Positions 11,722-24,099 of a stretch of 64,000 bases of DNA are shown here, piece by piece. Position 1 is the first letter of the stretch. Each line of letters begins with the position of its first letter. Position numbers and translations under genes: made by a program. The notes beneath the pieces were generated by a model. The model ran no database searches, was not told the DNA's origin, and worked only from the letters and a program-made list of their open reading frames with translations. The DNA lies in NCBI GenBank assembly GCA_902729315.2, contig LR746272.1, positions 10,472,327 through 10,536,326 on the forward strand, in the 5' to 3' direction. Source of the stretch: Spirodela intermedia (taxonomy: Eukaryota; Streptophyta; Magnoliopsida; Alismatales; Araceae).

Positions 11722-13251
11722 AGAATGAACCGCCACGGATTGCCACCTCGTATTAATAATAAAAATCTAAACAGACCCTTGCGAAGTAAAATCTTAATTC
11801 TAATCCTCCAGCTATTCCCGTCCCCATAGACGCCAAAGCCGATGAGATTCATACGGGTCCATCTATCTTGCTGCCCGCGAGCACTCCCCCCCTTTCCGGC
11901 GAGGAAAGAGGATAAGAGCGTGAGGAAACTGTTTATTAGGGGACGAAGGTTGGAGAGTTGTCGGACGCCCGGAATCTGAGTTGGTTGGGCGCAAGTTAGG
12001 CGCCGGTACGATGCTCCGAGCTCGCTCAATCGACGTCGGCGAACCCCATCAGTCTCAGCGCACTCGCGGAGATCTGCTTCCGGTCCTCATCGACGTATCG
12101 ACGCGCGGTGTTCTCCGAATTTAAAAATTCCAAAATACAGGCGGAAGAGGACTGCACTGGGAATCGATGGCAGAGGGAGGGTAAAGTCCTGATTGAGAAT
12201 CCGGGACGTGTCGTCCTCAAGCCCACGAGATCCGCCGAAGGAAAACCAAGATCAGCACCGGGCGTGAGGACGGCATAGATAGAGAGAAAGACGGATGACT
12301 GTGGAGAGAGGCCATGCTGGGAAGAGGGAGGGGATCACTTTATCCGTGGAAAATTATAAGCCGTTAGATCGAGTATATCCGCACTTGCCCGAATCAGTTC
12401 CTGGTGGCCCAATCCTCTCTCTATCAGAACCTGAATGGGCCCACTTTTCTATTTACCGGCCCAACTCTCCTGGCCGACTCTTCCCGTCTTCTCGTTAAGG
12501 TCCAACGCGTTCAGCGGGATGTCTTCTTCGGCAAGTGCATCACGTGCGCCTGGACGACGTCACCGTCATCTTCAGACCGTTAGGGCTAACTTACTGTCCT
12601 CCCTACTTTTCTGCCCATTTTTTTATTCAAACGTGGCAAGTTTCCCTTGATTTGACCCGAGTAATTAAACGTTAATAATACGATTAATGGGTGATTGCGA
12701 TGCTATAAATGAACAGGGTTGGCACGGATGATTCTTCCTTCCCGCCTGATCCGTGTTTCATCGGCTTCGGTACGGATAGTTAATGGCAACGGATAGCTGG
12801 CCCGTCGGATCCCGGTCCGATACGAGGCCGCAGCCTCAACGGCCAGCGGGGCACCCGGAGATAAATATCGGGGGCCGGGAAAACGGAATGAAGAACGAGT
12901 AGGTATCCGAGTTACAGTGTTCCGCGGTTTAATTTACATTCACGAGGACGATGATGTTTATTAGATGAACTTTGTCGCGTAGCGGCGGAAGTCGCATAGA
13001 TGGCCGGGATTAGGGCGTGAGCAGGAGGGACACCGGATAAGTTACCCTGTCTCTCGGAGGCGGTTCTGGTGTCCCTCGCCGTTCCTCCGTCATCGTTGCT
13101 TTCCCTCTGCCTATATGTTGCCTCCGACGGAGCGGAGATGGTTCCAAGGATCTGTAGGCGGGGGATCCTCCTGTAGAAAACCGCCCCTCCATTGCCTGTC
13201 GGTGAAGAAGGTGAGCAGAGGCCGGCGTGCGAGAGGGACGCCATTGCGGCT
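11722..13251. promoter_or_regulatory. Divergent intergenic region between CPBP protease and sphingolipid desaturase
   Basis: About 1.5 kb separates the two start codons of this head-to-head pair. The left part should be 5' leader and promoter of the protease gene and the right part that of the desaturase gene. Open frames here are short and mostly start at non-ATG codons. An ATG at 13115 opens an 85-codon frame that overlaps the desaturase start in another frame; if transcribed it would be an overlapping uORF. No separate gene is supported. Confidence 0.55.
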
Positions 13252-14598
13252 ATGGGAGCGGCGGAAACAGAGGGGAGGCACTTCACGTCGGAGGAGCTCC
13301 GTCGCCACAACTCGCGGTCAGATCTGTGGATCTCGATACAGGGCAAGGTCTACGACGTCACCCATTGGGTGAAGGATCATCCCGGTGGCGACCTCCCACT
13401 TTTGAGCCTCGCCGGTCAGGATGTCACCGACGCGTTCGTCGCCTACCACCCCGGCGCCGCCTGGGCTCACCTGGACCGCTTCCTCGTCGGCCGCCTCGCC
13501 GACTACCGCGTCTCCGAGATCTCCCGGGACTACCGCCGCCTCGTAGCCGAGTTCTCAAAGTCGGGACTATTCGAGAGGAAGGGCCACGTGACGTTGTTCA
13601 CCTTGATCTCCATTTTCGTGATGTTCGTTGTGGCCGTGTACGGCGTGATCGGCTCGGGGAGCACCTTGGTTCACCTGTTGTCCGGCGGCCTCATGGGCTT
13701 CCTCTGGATACAGTCAGGGTGGATCGGTCACGACTCTGGCCATTACCGTGTGATGACGACGCCCGGGCTCAACCGCATAGCCCAAGTTCTGAGCGGTAAC
13801 TTCCTGGCTGGTATCAGCATCGCGTGGTGGAAGAGGAACCACAACGCTCACCACATTGCCTGCAACAGCCTCGACTTCGATCCGGACCTCCAGCATATGC
13901 CTTTTTTCATAGTATCCCCCAAGCTCTTCAATTCCTTGAAGTCGTACTTCTACGACAGAAAGATGGACTTCGATGCCATTACCAGGCTCTTGGTCAGCTA
14001 CCAGCATTGGACCTTCTACCCGGTAATGTGCTTCGCCAGGATCAATCTCTTTACCCAATCCATAATCCTGCTTGCCCAGAAAAGGGTGCCCAACAGAAAG
14101 CAGGAGATTCTGGGCGTCGCTCTGTTCTGGGTCTGGTACCCTCTCTTGGTCTCTTGCTTGCCTAACTGGGGAGAGAGGATAATGTTTGTCGTGGCAAGCT
14201 TCTCCGTCACCGGAATCCAGCATATTCAGTTCTGCTTGAACCACTTCTCTTCCAGCGTCTACGTTGGGCATCCCGGTGGCAACGATTGGTTCGAGAAGCA
14301 GACGATGGGCACGCTTAACATCACCTGCTCACCTTGGATGGACTGGTTCCACGGGGGCCTACAGTTTCAAGTGGAGCATCATCTGTTCCCTCGCCTGCCC
14401 CGATGCAACCTGAGGAAGATTTCTCCTTTTGTGAGGGAGCTCTGCAAGAAGCACAAATTGTCTTACTCGACTACGTCTTTCTGGGGGGCGAACGTCAGGA
14501 CCATCGCTACTCTCAGGGCTGCCGCATTGCAGGCGAGGGACCTGGGAAACCCTGTTCCTAGGAATTTAGTCTGGGAGGCAGTAAACACCCATGGCTGA
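13252..14598 (+). CDS. Delta-8 sphingolipid long-chain-base desaturase (cytochrome b5 fusion)
   Basis: Intronless CDS of 448 aa, the usual size for this family. The frame opens 20 codons earlier only at a TTG, so the ATG at 13252 is chosen. Residues 1-100 form a cytochrome b5 domain with the heme-binding HPGGD at 43-47 and a second heme His near 66. The desaturase part has the three histidine boxes of a front-end desaturase: HDSGH (160-164), HNAHH (197-201) and QVEHH (373-377). The Gln in the third box is diagnostic. Hydrophobic segments near 120-160 and 260-330 anchor it in the ER membrane. The enzyme introduces the delta-8 double bond into sphingoid bases of ceramides and glucosylceramides. 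Arabidopsis SLD1/SLD2 are also intronless, as I recall. Codon use is strongly GC-rich, unlike the neighbouring introns. Confidence 0.95.
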   Translation: MGAAETEGRHFTSEELRRHNSRSDLWISIQGKVYDVTHWVKDHPGGDLPLLSLAGQDVTDAFVAYHPGAAWAHLDRFLVGRLADYRVSEISRDYRRLVAEFSKSGLFERKGHVTLFTLISIFVMFVVAVYGVIGSGSTLVHLLSGGLMGFLWIQSGWIGHDSGHYRVMTTPGLNRIAQVLSGNFLAGISIAWWKRNHNAHHIACNSLDFDPDLQHMPFFIVSPKLFNSLKSYFYDRKMDFDAITRLLVSYQHWTFYPVMCFARINLFTQSIILLAQKRVPNRKQEILGVALFWVWYPLLVSCLPNWGERIMFVVASFSVTGIQHIQFCLNHFSSSVYVGHPGGNDWFEKQTMGTLNITCSPWMDWFHGGLQFQVEHHLFPRLPRCNLRKISPFVRELCKKHKLSYSTTSFWGANVRTIATLRAAALQARDLGNPVPRNLVWEAVNTHG

Positions 14599-16109
14599 AA
14601 CCTGAGAAGGTTTCTTTCTGATAATAAGCCTGTCTGCATCCTTTTATCTTATTTCAAATTATCGATTGCAATTGGCAACTATATCTGTCCAGAAATCTCG
14701 ACTAATTACACATACGTGTGGTTGGCGTTCCTGCGTCGACTCCATCTCCGTCTGATACAAAGAGTACGGGTTATAAGCCGTCTTCCATGTCCATTCTCAA
14801 GTGTCTTCCCCGGCAATCATCCGCTTTAACTGGCTGCAACCTTCTTGTTCCGCCATCTGGCATGGAACCTTAGTTTCCTGTTGCAATTCTGCCCATCTTT
14901 CCCTCTCCCTTCTCTCTTGCTGTGAGAATTTATAGTTGGTATCATCCTGGCACTATCCACGTGGGTTGGTCGAAACAATGAACTGAGCCAAAGATTCATC
15001 TTTGCCAGATCCAGACACCGACCCAACAATGGAATACATCGACACCCCCCCTCCATCTTCCCAAATGGGGAGTAATTCTCTGAGCTCATATTTACAGCAG
15101 CTCCTTGAAATTTCCCTGCGGTTGTTTCTCTGATTAGCTCGGGCCCACTGAAACCTGTGGAATGTGGCGGCGACGTTGTTTACACCGCAAAACGTGGGCT
15201 GTCGCCGCTAGCTGCAGACGTCGTCCTCTCGGCCTCTCTGGCAGGTTCCCTCGACCGCCTTCCGACGGCCCCCTGAACGTTTTCTGTGCCGGAGACGGAG
15301 CTTGAGATGAATCATATTGGGCGGACGAGCGTCCCTTTCAAAGGGGAAAGAGGGGGTATCCCACGGATTCTGCAGAAAATGGACCGTTCCCATTAGGGAC
15401 AATTCATTTGGCAGCCGGGCAGCCTCACAAGTCGCTGTCATCGCTCCGTCGCCAGCGGGAACCTTCGCCACTGCTCGCCGTTGAGACGAGCCGCCGTCAC
15501 CAACGAGAACCTCTCCGGAAATAACATCCGACCACTGAACGCGCTCCCCTTCTTTCGCTTTCTTTCTTCTCTCAGACGCCGCCACCGATAGTAGCGAGGC
15601 GGGTGGATCACTAGCAGCATCAGACCCTTTCCCGGTTGATGCCCATTACAAAATCGACGACTCGTGGGGGGAAATCTCACTGTTTCGTTGCGAAATTGAC
15701 TTCTTTAAGCGCAAAGAAAGAGTTGACTAGACGTGCGGAGGAAGAACAGACAAGGTGCGGAGGATGCGCTCATTTCAAAGCTATAGAGTAATACCGTGGT
15801 TTGCTGGTGTCTTCTAATGCGGAACTAGTCAAATCGTTAATGGTATTATCATTGAAAGTTTGACCTCGGTGTCGTGCAAGTCGTGAGTTTTCATTTGAAA
15901 GGGTGGGACGCTATTATAAATGTTATGAGATTATAAAGCCGTAGTTCTGAAGATGTAGTGGGTGTATTTGATATTCTCTTGGGAACTGGGGTTCTTTCCT
16001 GGTAGTTGTTTCCCTGCTGCGGGCGGGGGAATCATTGCTCGGGGGCGGGATCGGAGCGCCTGATGCTGTCGCCGCCGTCGGCGAGCAAGGGGTTGGGAGG
16101 AAGAGGAAG
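14599..16109. other. Spacer between desaturase and WDR91-like gene, no gene recognised
   Basis: About 1.5 kb in which the two genes lie in tandem on the + strand. The left end is the desaturase 3' UTR. A GC-rich stretch at 15,200-15,650 carries minus-strand open frames of 80-125 codons with basic, low-complexity translations that match nothing I know. The last ~200 bases should be promoter and leader of the WDR91-like gene. Confidence 0.55.
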
Positions 16110-19100
16110 ATGGAGAACATGCTGTACGCGGAGGAGCTCCTGAGGGAGTTCCTCGTCTTCAGGGGGTTCACGGGAACCCTGCAGGCCTTCGAAGCCGAGC
16201 TGGCCACGGACATCGGCCAGGGCTTCCAGGTGGACAAGCTGCTCGAACTGGTTTTCTCGGCGTACGTCCCTAAATTCCAGGCAGACAAGCTCGTCAGCCT
16301 GCTGTCTTTCTTCAGGCACCGCCTCTCTTCGTCCTCAGACGCGGTGCTGGCGGCATCACTGGGTAAGCTAGAGGTCTCTATTCTGCGGTACTACATTGTC
16401 TACGCTTTACAATCTGGACGGCCAGACAAGGTAATCGCGTTCTTCGGCGCACACGGAAACAATTTGCTGCATAGGCGCGAGGATTGGACTCCGTGGTTCG
16501 GTGGGTATCTTTACCTCTTCTTCGATTTCTTTTTTCTTCTCCATTGGCGTTCTCTTATACGATCACGGATCTTGGCAGCAATTCCCTATATTAAGAACCC
16601 AAGCTTGGATCCTCAGTTTCGAGTTTACTTTTCCAGGGAGTGGTTGGATGCGTTGCGCCTTTCATTCAGGAATTTCCTGAGTGAGATATTCAATGGTGTC
16701 AATATCCCCCAATGTGGAATTCATTTTACTTATAGAATTATTTTCATTTGATGTTTTTTTTTCTTAGGAAGTTTGATATATACTACTCTCGCTGATTTGT
16801 TGTTGTCCGATATCCTGCCCTTCAGCATGCAGTTTCTGTTTTGCTAGTGACTATTTTGACAACTAGTTGACCTTGATCTGTAGGTTGCTAAAGACAGTTA
16901 TGCCCTAGTATTCAGTTCAGATTATATTGCAGTCACTCATTGACATTTTTCTAATATCATCCGCTTAAACTTATCTGTTTGAAATCCTCCTGCAAGAATT
17001 TCATCTTTCCATCTCCTTTAATCATAGTCTTTCCTATGATTTTACTTGAGGAAGTAATCCTTAGCTAGTTCACGGATCCCTGCGCTGTTAAAAATCAGCA
17101 CAGAAAAGAATACAGTCAAGTACCTTAAGAATGACATCAAGCAACTGAATACTAAATTGTCACAACTTCAGGCCTTGTTAGAGGCAAAGGAGGCTGAGCT
17201 GTCCCAGATTAGGAGGTAAGCATTCTTTAAGCTGCTCTATTGAACTTGTAGTATTTGGATTGATTTCTTCTCTCTACTTAGGATTGATTTCATTTGTAAT
17301 ATATCATGCAAACGATTCCTCATGCCCGAGGGATGTAACTCTTGCATTTTTTTATATCTCTAGTTTTATGCAAATAATAAAATTCATACCTGTGATTTCG
17401 AAATATTTTAAAATTCTTTCCTGTGTTTTCTATTAAATGCTAGTTACAGATGAAAGGAGCGTACTTCCTGTTTCTTTCAATATAATTCTTATGTAACAAA
17501 ACTGAAACTCGTGTTTTCCACATTTCTATTTTACAAATAGTCCATTATATCTTTTGCAATCAAGATTTCAATTTCTGAATTTCATTGACACCATATTTCC
17601 ATTCAGTGTAGTTCCACCAGTTTGCGAAAATTCCATGTTTCCAGAGGACAGCTCTGCCAAAAGCTGTTCAAAAGGGATGTTCCCAGGAGATCGAGTTGAA
17701 AGTAGTTGCAATGTCTCAATTGACTTGGTTTCCAACTTGCATGAAATGGTTATAGGAGAAGGTGTGTGCTATGTTCCATCTTCCAACAGTGGTTTGTTGG
17801 TATCTGTTTTAATTGAACAAGGGCATGATTCAAGTTCACAATGGAATATTCATCCTAGATATAAAGATGATAAGAATGCTAGGTTTCTGCTTCAGGCAGG
17901 TTAAAAAAAATTCTTATGCTTACCTTTTTTATCCATTTTCCTACTTACCTTTTCTAGCATTTTCCTACATAATCTAGTATTTCTTTGATATAGGCTCCAA
18001 AGCGTTATGTGTTCATCAGAAAGGTAATAGCTTCTGTTATGCGTTTCTAAAGAATAATCTGAAATTTCGTTTCAAAATGCACGTGTTCAAGAAGATACGG
18101 TTTGTTCAGAGATGGGATCTCTATGAGATGATTTTTTCTTCAATCTACTGTTTTAATTTTTCTGGATGTAAGCTTATTTTCTTCACCTAAACTTCCTTTT
18201 ATACCGGGCACTAAGCCTTTTCTTTTCGTAAAATTGCTCGCATTTTATTTATGTTTTCCCTCCATTCTTTTTCGGTATATTTACCTACTTTCTTCTCCTT
18301 GTCTTGCCTTGTTTTACCTTTTTTTTTTCACGTAGAAAAGAGTAAAGTACCCTTCCTGGACTCCTTTTGACATATTCCTTTCGAACGATTTTAAATCTCA
18401 AAATGTTTGCTGTGTTTCTGATGATGTACCTTCCCTTGGGACAATTCTTTCCTTTCACTTTCTCTTCTTTGCATATGATCATTCTCTGTTATTTTTACCT
18501 CTTCACCTCGTGGATAAAAGACGATGTTTTTCTTCTTAGCATTCCTTCAGTAAAGTGCTTATTCTTTTTCATTATAATATGGTAGCAATAGTCCCGTATA
18601 CTGTTAATGGTCTCATTGATTCACTGTACCTCCAAGTGGTGGTGGCTAACTGCATTATTTATTTATTAATTTAGAATACAAAATCCTATAGGTTATTGGT
18701 AGAGATAAACTAGTCTTCTCAAGAAAAACTCAGAAAAAGAACATTGGTTTTTTGCATTTCGCAGTTAAGGTAACTTTATTGTACTTTCTATGTTGTGGAA
18801 GTACTACTTGATATGTGCGTTTACATGTCTCGATGGAGTGATTTTTTCCCATCTGCTTGCATTTCACATTATAAACTAATTAGATTCTGTATATATATTT
18901 AATTCTCAGGCAATGTTTCCATGCACTGCATTTCTCACATTCCAATCAAGATTGACTGGCCCTACATTGTATCAAGGCTTGGAAAGTTGAAAAGCCAAGT
19001 TACATTTTACTGATTGAGATGCATTGCACAATTCAAATAAAAGTTTGTATTTTTTCCAGTATGGTATTGTTCTCATGAGTGCTGAACACTGATTGATTCT

Positions 19101-22100
19101 TTATGCTTTTAACAGGGGAGGAGGGGAACTTAGTGAAAGAGGAAGAGTTCCCCGAAGTTAAAGTAGATTTTCAGGCAAGCTTTACATAATGTCAATATTT
19201 TATGCATCTTTTCCAATTAAGCCACTAAATTTGCCAAAGGAATTAATTTGGAATCATTTTTTTGTTTAAACTGTCTGTGCATTAATTTACAGGAAACATT
19301 TTTAGGCCATACAAGTCCAATTACTAGGTGTCGTTTTTCTGCTGCTGGGGCTAATATTGCTAGTGCTTCTGTTGATGGCACCGTAAGGTATTCGCACAAG
19401 ACGATTTTCTTCCCTCTGGGTGGGTTAATTAATTTTATTTAGTTTTTATCTCTCTCCTCTGATTGATAGTCATCATTGATTTTATGCTTGGACAAAGAAT
19501 TTGGACATACAACTCCTCAACCCCAACATCTAGAAATGCAACTATATACTGCGGAGCTGAGATAATGTCACTTGATTGGGAATGTAGATCTGACCGTTTG
19601 GTATGAGAAATCTTGTCAATCGGCTAAAATGTCATCTTTAAGTGTGCTGGTTTCAATGTAGGGTTTAATATTCATTGTTTTCTTTCCTTCTTTTTCCCAA
19701 CAGCTGCTCATAGGTACAGCGGGTGGGGGAATCAAAGCTTGGAATGTTGACGCTAAAAGAGTAGTTTGTGACCTCAGCACAACTTCAGATTATCCTAGGT
19801 TGATACAGATATTTCTCATTCTGATATATGTGATCCCACTAGTTAACTAAACCTTTATACTATTTTCAGTGTGATGGACTTGAAGTGTAGTCCAGTGGAA
19901 CCAATTTTTGTCTCTGCAGCTGCATCTGGAAGGTAATTATTCATTTTTGTTAATATAGTCAGAAAAAAATGGACCATTCATAATTGTCAAATTAAATTAA
20001 TTTTCCTTCATGACACATGAAATTATCTTTGACATCCCATATTAATTTTTTGTCATGCGATTTTGGTGAAAGCTAAATGATGAATATAAATGCGGTCAAA
20101 AACTTCATATTATGGTCAAAGATTTATTGGTTCATCGCGTTGGACATACTTTAGCCAACATTGTGAACATTGCTTTTAAACTTCAGTTATATACGTCTTC
20201 ATTCTAAATGGTTTCTTCATTCAAATCAAACCACGATATTTTGTCTTAAAAAAAGATTTTTTAAATAACCATGTGAATAATTAAAGAGCCTTTCCAGTAT
20301 TTAATATCGGCCCCATGTACCCCTCCACCTCCGTCTTATGCATTCAGAAAAGTATGCTATCAGCTTGTATTTGATGTGCTAAACTATAATCGTGCAAGTT
20401 AATGGCCATTGAATACACGTAAAAGATGCTACCCGCCATTGATCATTTTTCAATAACTTGACTGCACTTGATTGTTTCACGGTATATTAAATGAACAAAA
20501 TCCACTTTTGGATTACCTGTTTCCTTACATAATGTTCATCTACCACTTTTTAAGCGCTACAACACACAGAACGCAGCTGAAAACTTCCTGCTGTATAGCA
20601 TAAGATGGTCTTCTGTGGTAAAAAAATAGCTTAAATCCTCGAAATATATTTCGTTCTTTTTAGTTTCTTTATCTCTCCATATTCTCCAGCTATCACATAC
20701 CCAAAATAAAACAGTGCTGAATTTAATAATCTCAGAATGGCAATGTTTTCCTTGTACGCAGGTATGGGTTGGGTCAAGTGGATGAAATGGGATTTGCTTC
20801 ATTGATCGTTTGGAACATGAAAACATGGAAGCCCACGGTATGCATATATGAACCATTTTGTCTTCACTGTAGATAACTGTGTTGAAATATTTGATGTTTG
20901 GTGAAGTCAGTTCTCCCTCTTGGAAAAGACCCTCCAGCAATAACATCTTTGTGCTTCAACCACAACGGGAAGATCTTAGCAGCGTCAGCAGCTGATGGAA
21001 TGATTCATATGTTTGGTATCCTTTTTCATCTTCATATATTCCAGATAATTGGTCAATTTACATCCACTAAAATCTAACTGTTTATGGTTACTGTCATATA
21101 TCTGTGTACATTTTATTACTGGTTTATGAACATTCATCACGCATCTGATTGTAAAATTCCTGTTTTCATCTTTCATCTTTCATGAAAGTCCATTCTGATG
21201 AGTTGCTGATTCATTAAGCTTTGTATACTTAATTTTAAACTTCACCCGAAATTTGCTAATCAAAGTCCCTTGAAGTAAATTACAAAGATGGCACAGCTGT
21301 CTTTAAGTCACGAGTTCAAAGTTGGGTGCAAGTAGTGAAGTAAAGAATAAGACCAGTATTTTGCTTCATATTTCACAGAGTTTTCTCATGCTACGTGCCC
21401 AGTCAGAAGCTAGCCATGTTCACAAATCTGCCAGACAACCCTTTCGCCTCAAATGCCTGGTGCTTCATCCTGGAAACCTTACATGGAGATTCTTGCCCAG
21501 GCCCTCAGTTGTTCTCTTGATTCATTGGTGGCATGGTATACCAAACTTCAGCTAGAGTAGCTATTCTAGGCTTTCTGTCTCATTATTTTTTATGATTGTC
21601 CTAAATTTATCTCATTGTTCGTCTTGCGCAGCAGATTGAGTAGACTTCCTCCTGGCCTCTTCTGAGATAGTTAGCGATTGCCTTCCTGATTGGTTAATAA
21701 CCAAAGCTTTATTCTATTTTGTTTCCTTCTAGTCCTGGCCCTTTATTAGTTCTTAGTTTCACTCTTCCTTTTCATTATTTCTGTGCTATTTCTCTTGGCC
21801 TAGTATCAACTGACTTCCAATTACTCTAGAGCTCAAACAGCATTAACCATCCTTTGCACTGACAGCGACCAAATTCTTTTTATATCATTTCCTCTTATCG
21901 GTTATTATTTCCTTCTTATTGATGGCGTACTATTTCTTCATCCTCGTCGTCTGATCTTTCTTTCTCCTTTTCCCTTTCCCTATGTTCTCATACTTTCAAG
22001 GAATTGAACACTCCTTTGCATCACTAATGAGAAGCATACTGAACCGTTCCGCCAAATCTTCTGTGGGATCCTGACCTTCTTTAGCCCATTTTGACTCTAT

Positions 22101-24099
22101 TGCCAAATATTTGACACCTTCAATAAATTGGCTTCTCATTTAAAAGTTATCGACAAGGAGTAATTTGACGGAATGTGCCTAAACTTGTTTTGACGAAAAT
22201 AATTGTTTCTTATTCAAACTGTTTGCATAGGTAGGAAGCTCTCAGACGCAAAAGTTTATTTCCAACGAAAGGTAACAATCTCTCAAACTTGTTTACTGGA
22301 CCTCGTTGGTTTTTAAACGGCCTGGCCTGGCCCTGCCTCGGAGAAAACCTAAGGGAGCAGGTTCCAGGCCGGAACCGACAAATCTTGTGGAGGGAGAATC
22401 TAACTGGGAGATGCTGGGAGCAGCCATAGAGTGAGAAGAAGGTTGGGGGTGTTTATCCGGATGAGGAATACGTGGAAAGATGGCTTAGGTTCCTGGTTTT
22501 GGATGGCTCTGGACTTCTGAGCAGCAACCCGTCCAAACCTGTACTATCTCAGATATGATCCAGGCTAAGTATGGACCCATTTGAACCTTGGACTGGCTAC
22601 TGTACATCCCGAGCTAGGCCTAAAATTCTGCAGGTGCCTGACTTTGTGGCCAGTTTCACAAAAAGCTGGGTCAAGCTTACCCCCACTACCATCCAGATTC
22701 ATTGTGTTCAAATTTTATTTTATTTTTTTGGATTATCTGAATCTTGAAAAGTGTAATATTCATTCGTTCCTGTTATGCAGAGTGATCTTTTGGTTATTCT
22801 TTTGATATTCACCCATCACAAGGTTATTTTCTTAATCAACCTCTTAGATATGTCAGCCAACCTACAGATCACAGGGTGGCCTGCTCACGACTCAGCTATA
22901 TGCTCTGTGCTATTTGGACCAGATGAGACCAGCATATTCAGTCTGGGTTCTGATGGAAAGGTAAGTGATTTATTTGATAGGCGTATTTTTTTTGGAGAGA
23001 TCACTGCTCTAACTTCTTGCTGAGACATTCCTTTCGATTAGAGTTTCTGATGATATCAAACTGTTAGACAGCGAGGTCCAAAAGAATGCTATTTATTTAC
23101 TCAGGATTATTACAATTTTTTTTCTGTACTCTCTTTTCATTGTCATTTTTCTTAACAGAAAGAACGCTGATTTCAAGTTCAGATCATCTGTATCAATTTT
23201 GATGCTGCAGACCAGCCTCCCTGAAATTCCAGTAACCATGGGAGTTAGAATAAATAGAAATTGGATATTTTTTCATCTTTTTTATTAAACTGGGTCCGCT
23301 GGTCTTTTGATTGGTGTAGATCACCATAAAAGCTTAAAAAATGTCTCCATGGATTTCATGCATTCATGCCCTCGTCATTCGGACATCTTAGAATAAACAA
23401 GACAACATGGCTTCATCCCATGAAGTTCATCTGCACTCAATTAGAAATCCCATTGGCACGTAAAGGGAAAAAAAATAATAATAATAAAATTGCGCTATTT
23501 TGTGATCAACCGTTTTCAACAACTGCCTTGTTTTTTATGTTGAGTATCCTCGTTCTTTCCTTTCATCTCCTGTTATAACTAGTTACATAATCCTCCTCAC
23601 TCTTATGCTCACATCCTCTTTTAGATGTTCGAATGGAGCTTGCAAAACCAAGGCCAAGTTCTCTGGTCAAGAGATTGCAGCAGGTGATGCGTCTCTCCTC
23701 CCGACAGCACTCTAATGGGAAAACCCAGAAGTAAAAACCCACATCCCGCTCCTTGAATACGCAGGTTCTGCCATCTTGGAAGCTCCACAATGAGCAGGCA
23801 TGAGATAGGATTGGATTCTGATGGGAGGAGACTGTTGGTCACATCCAATTCGGTTAGATCCCCGATATACCAGGTGGGCATTCTCCTACTGACATCTCTT
23901 CCTGCTCTTCTTTCTTGATCTTGGCGCTGGCAAGAGGATCCCATTGCATCTACCTATTGGTCAGCTTCAGGGCCACAGGAGCGGATTGAGGACCCTTCCT
24001 CACACTTCTGCTATCACAACGGTGGATTGGCATCCGACTCTCCCCATCTTCTTGACTGGGTCCGCCGACCACTCGGTTCGCGTCACCTCCATCATCTAG
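16110..24099 (+). CDS. WDR91-like protein (LisH, coiled coil, WD40 repeats)
   Basis: Seventeen exons join in frame to about 682 aa: 16110-16500, 16579-16695, 17065-17215, 17607-17899, 17994-18023, 18714-18769, 19121-19174, 19293-19387, 19498-19600, 19704-19798, 19870-19932, 20762-20837, 20907-21015, 22848-22960, 23625-23683, 23765-23873, 23965-24099. Exons 5-7 are small and their exact borders are the least certain. The N-terminus has a LisH-like motif (YAEELLREFLVFRGF), then a coiled coil near residues 185-220. WD40 repeats fill the C-terminal half (GHTSPITRCRFS, DGTVRIW, GWPAHDSA, TTVDWHP). Animal WDR91 is an endosomal Rab7 effector that restrains PI3-kinase; a trafficking role in plants is inference. 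The ATG at 16110 is the first in frame; the frame opens earlier only at TTG. It contains one U12-type and one GC-AG intron, listed separately. Confidence 0.9.
19175..19292 (+). other. GC-AG intron in the WDR91-like gene
   Basis: The exon ending in GATTTTCAG is followed by gcaagc, and the next exon begins after ttacag. The protein reads through as VDFQ-ETFLGH, which fits the family. No GT lies at a position that keeps the frame. An AG|GCAAG donor is the known consensus for the minority GC-AG class of U2 introns. Confidence 0.8.
21016..22847 (+). other. U12-type (minor spliceosome) intron in the WDR91-like gene, GT-AG subtype
   Basis: The intron starts gtatccttt, an exact match to the U12-type 5' splice-site consensus. 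Near its 3' end is tttcttaat, which matches the U12 branch-site consensus TTCCTTAAC at all but one position apart from a permitted final pyrimidine. The branch adenosine lies about 12 bases before the final AG, within the tight spacing typical of U12 introns, and there is no long polypyrimidine tract. The flanking exons join as HMFD-MSANLQITGW, the expected WD40 sequence. It is also the longest intron of the gene (1,832 bases). Confidence 0.85.

Noticed and set aside
13714-14271. A 185-codon minus-strand open frame inside the desaturase gene
   Set aside because: It is antisense to the histidine-box enzyme, unrecognisable, and explained by the desaturase's GC-rich codon use.
22240-22750. GC-richer island inside the U12 intron that might be an extra exon or an inserted element
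   Set aside because: The flanking exons join directly into the conserved WD40 sequence, and the island shows no coding match, terminal repeats or target-site duplication that I could see.
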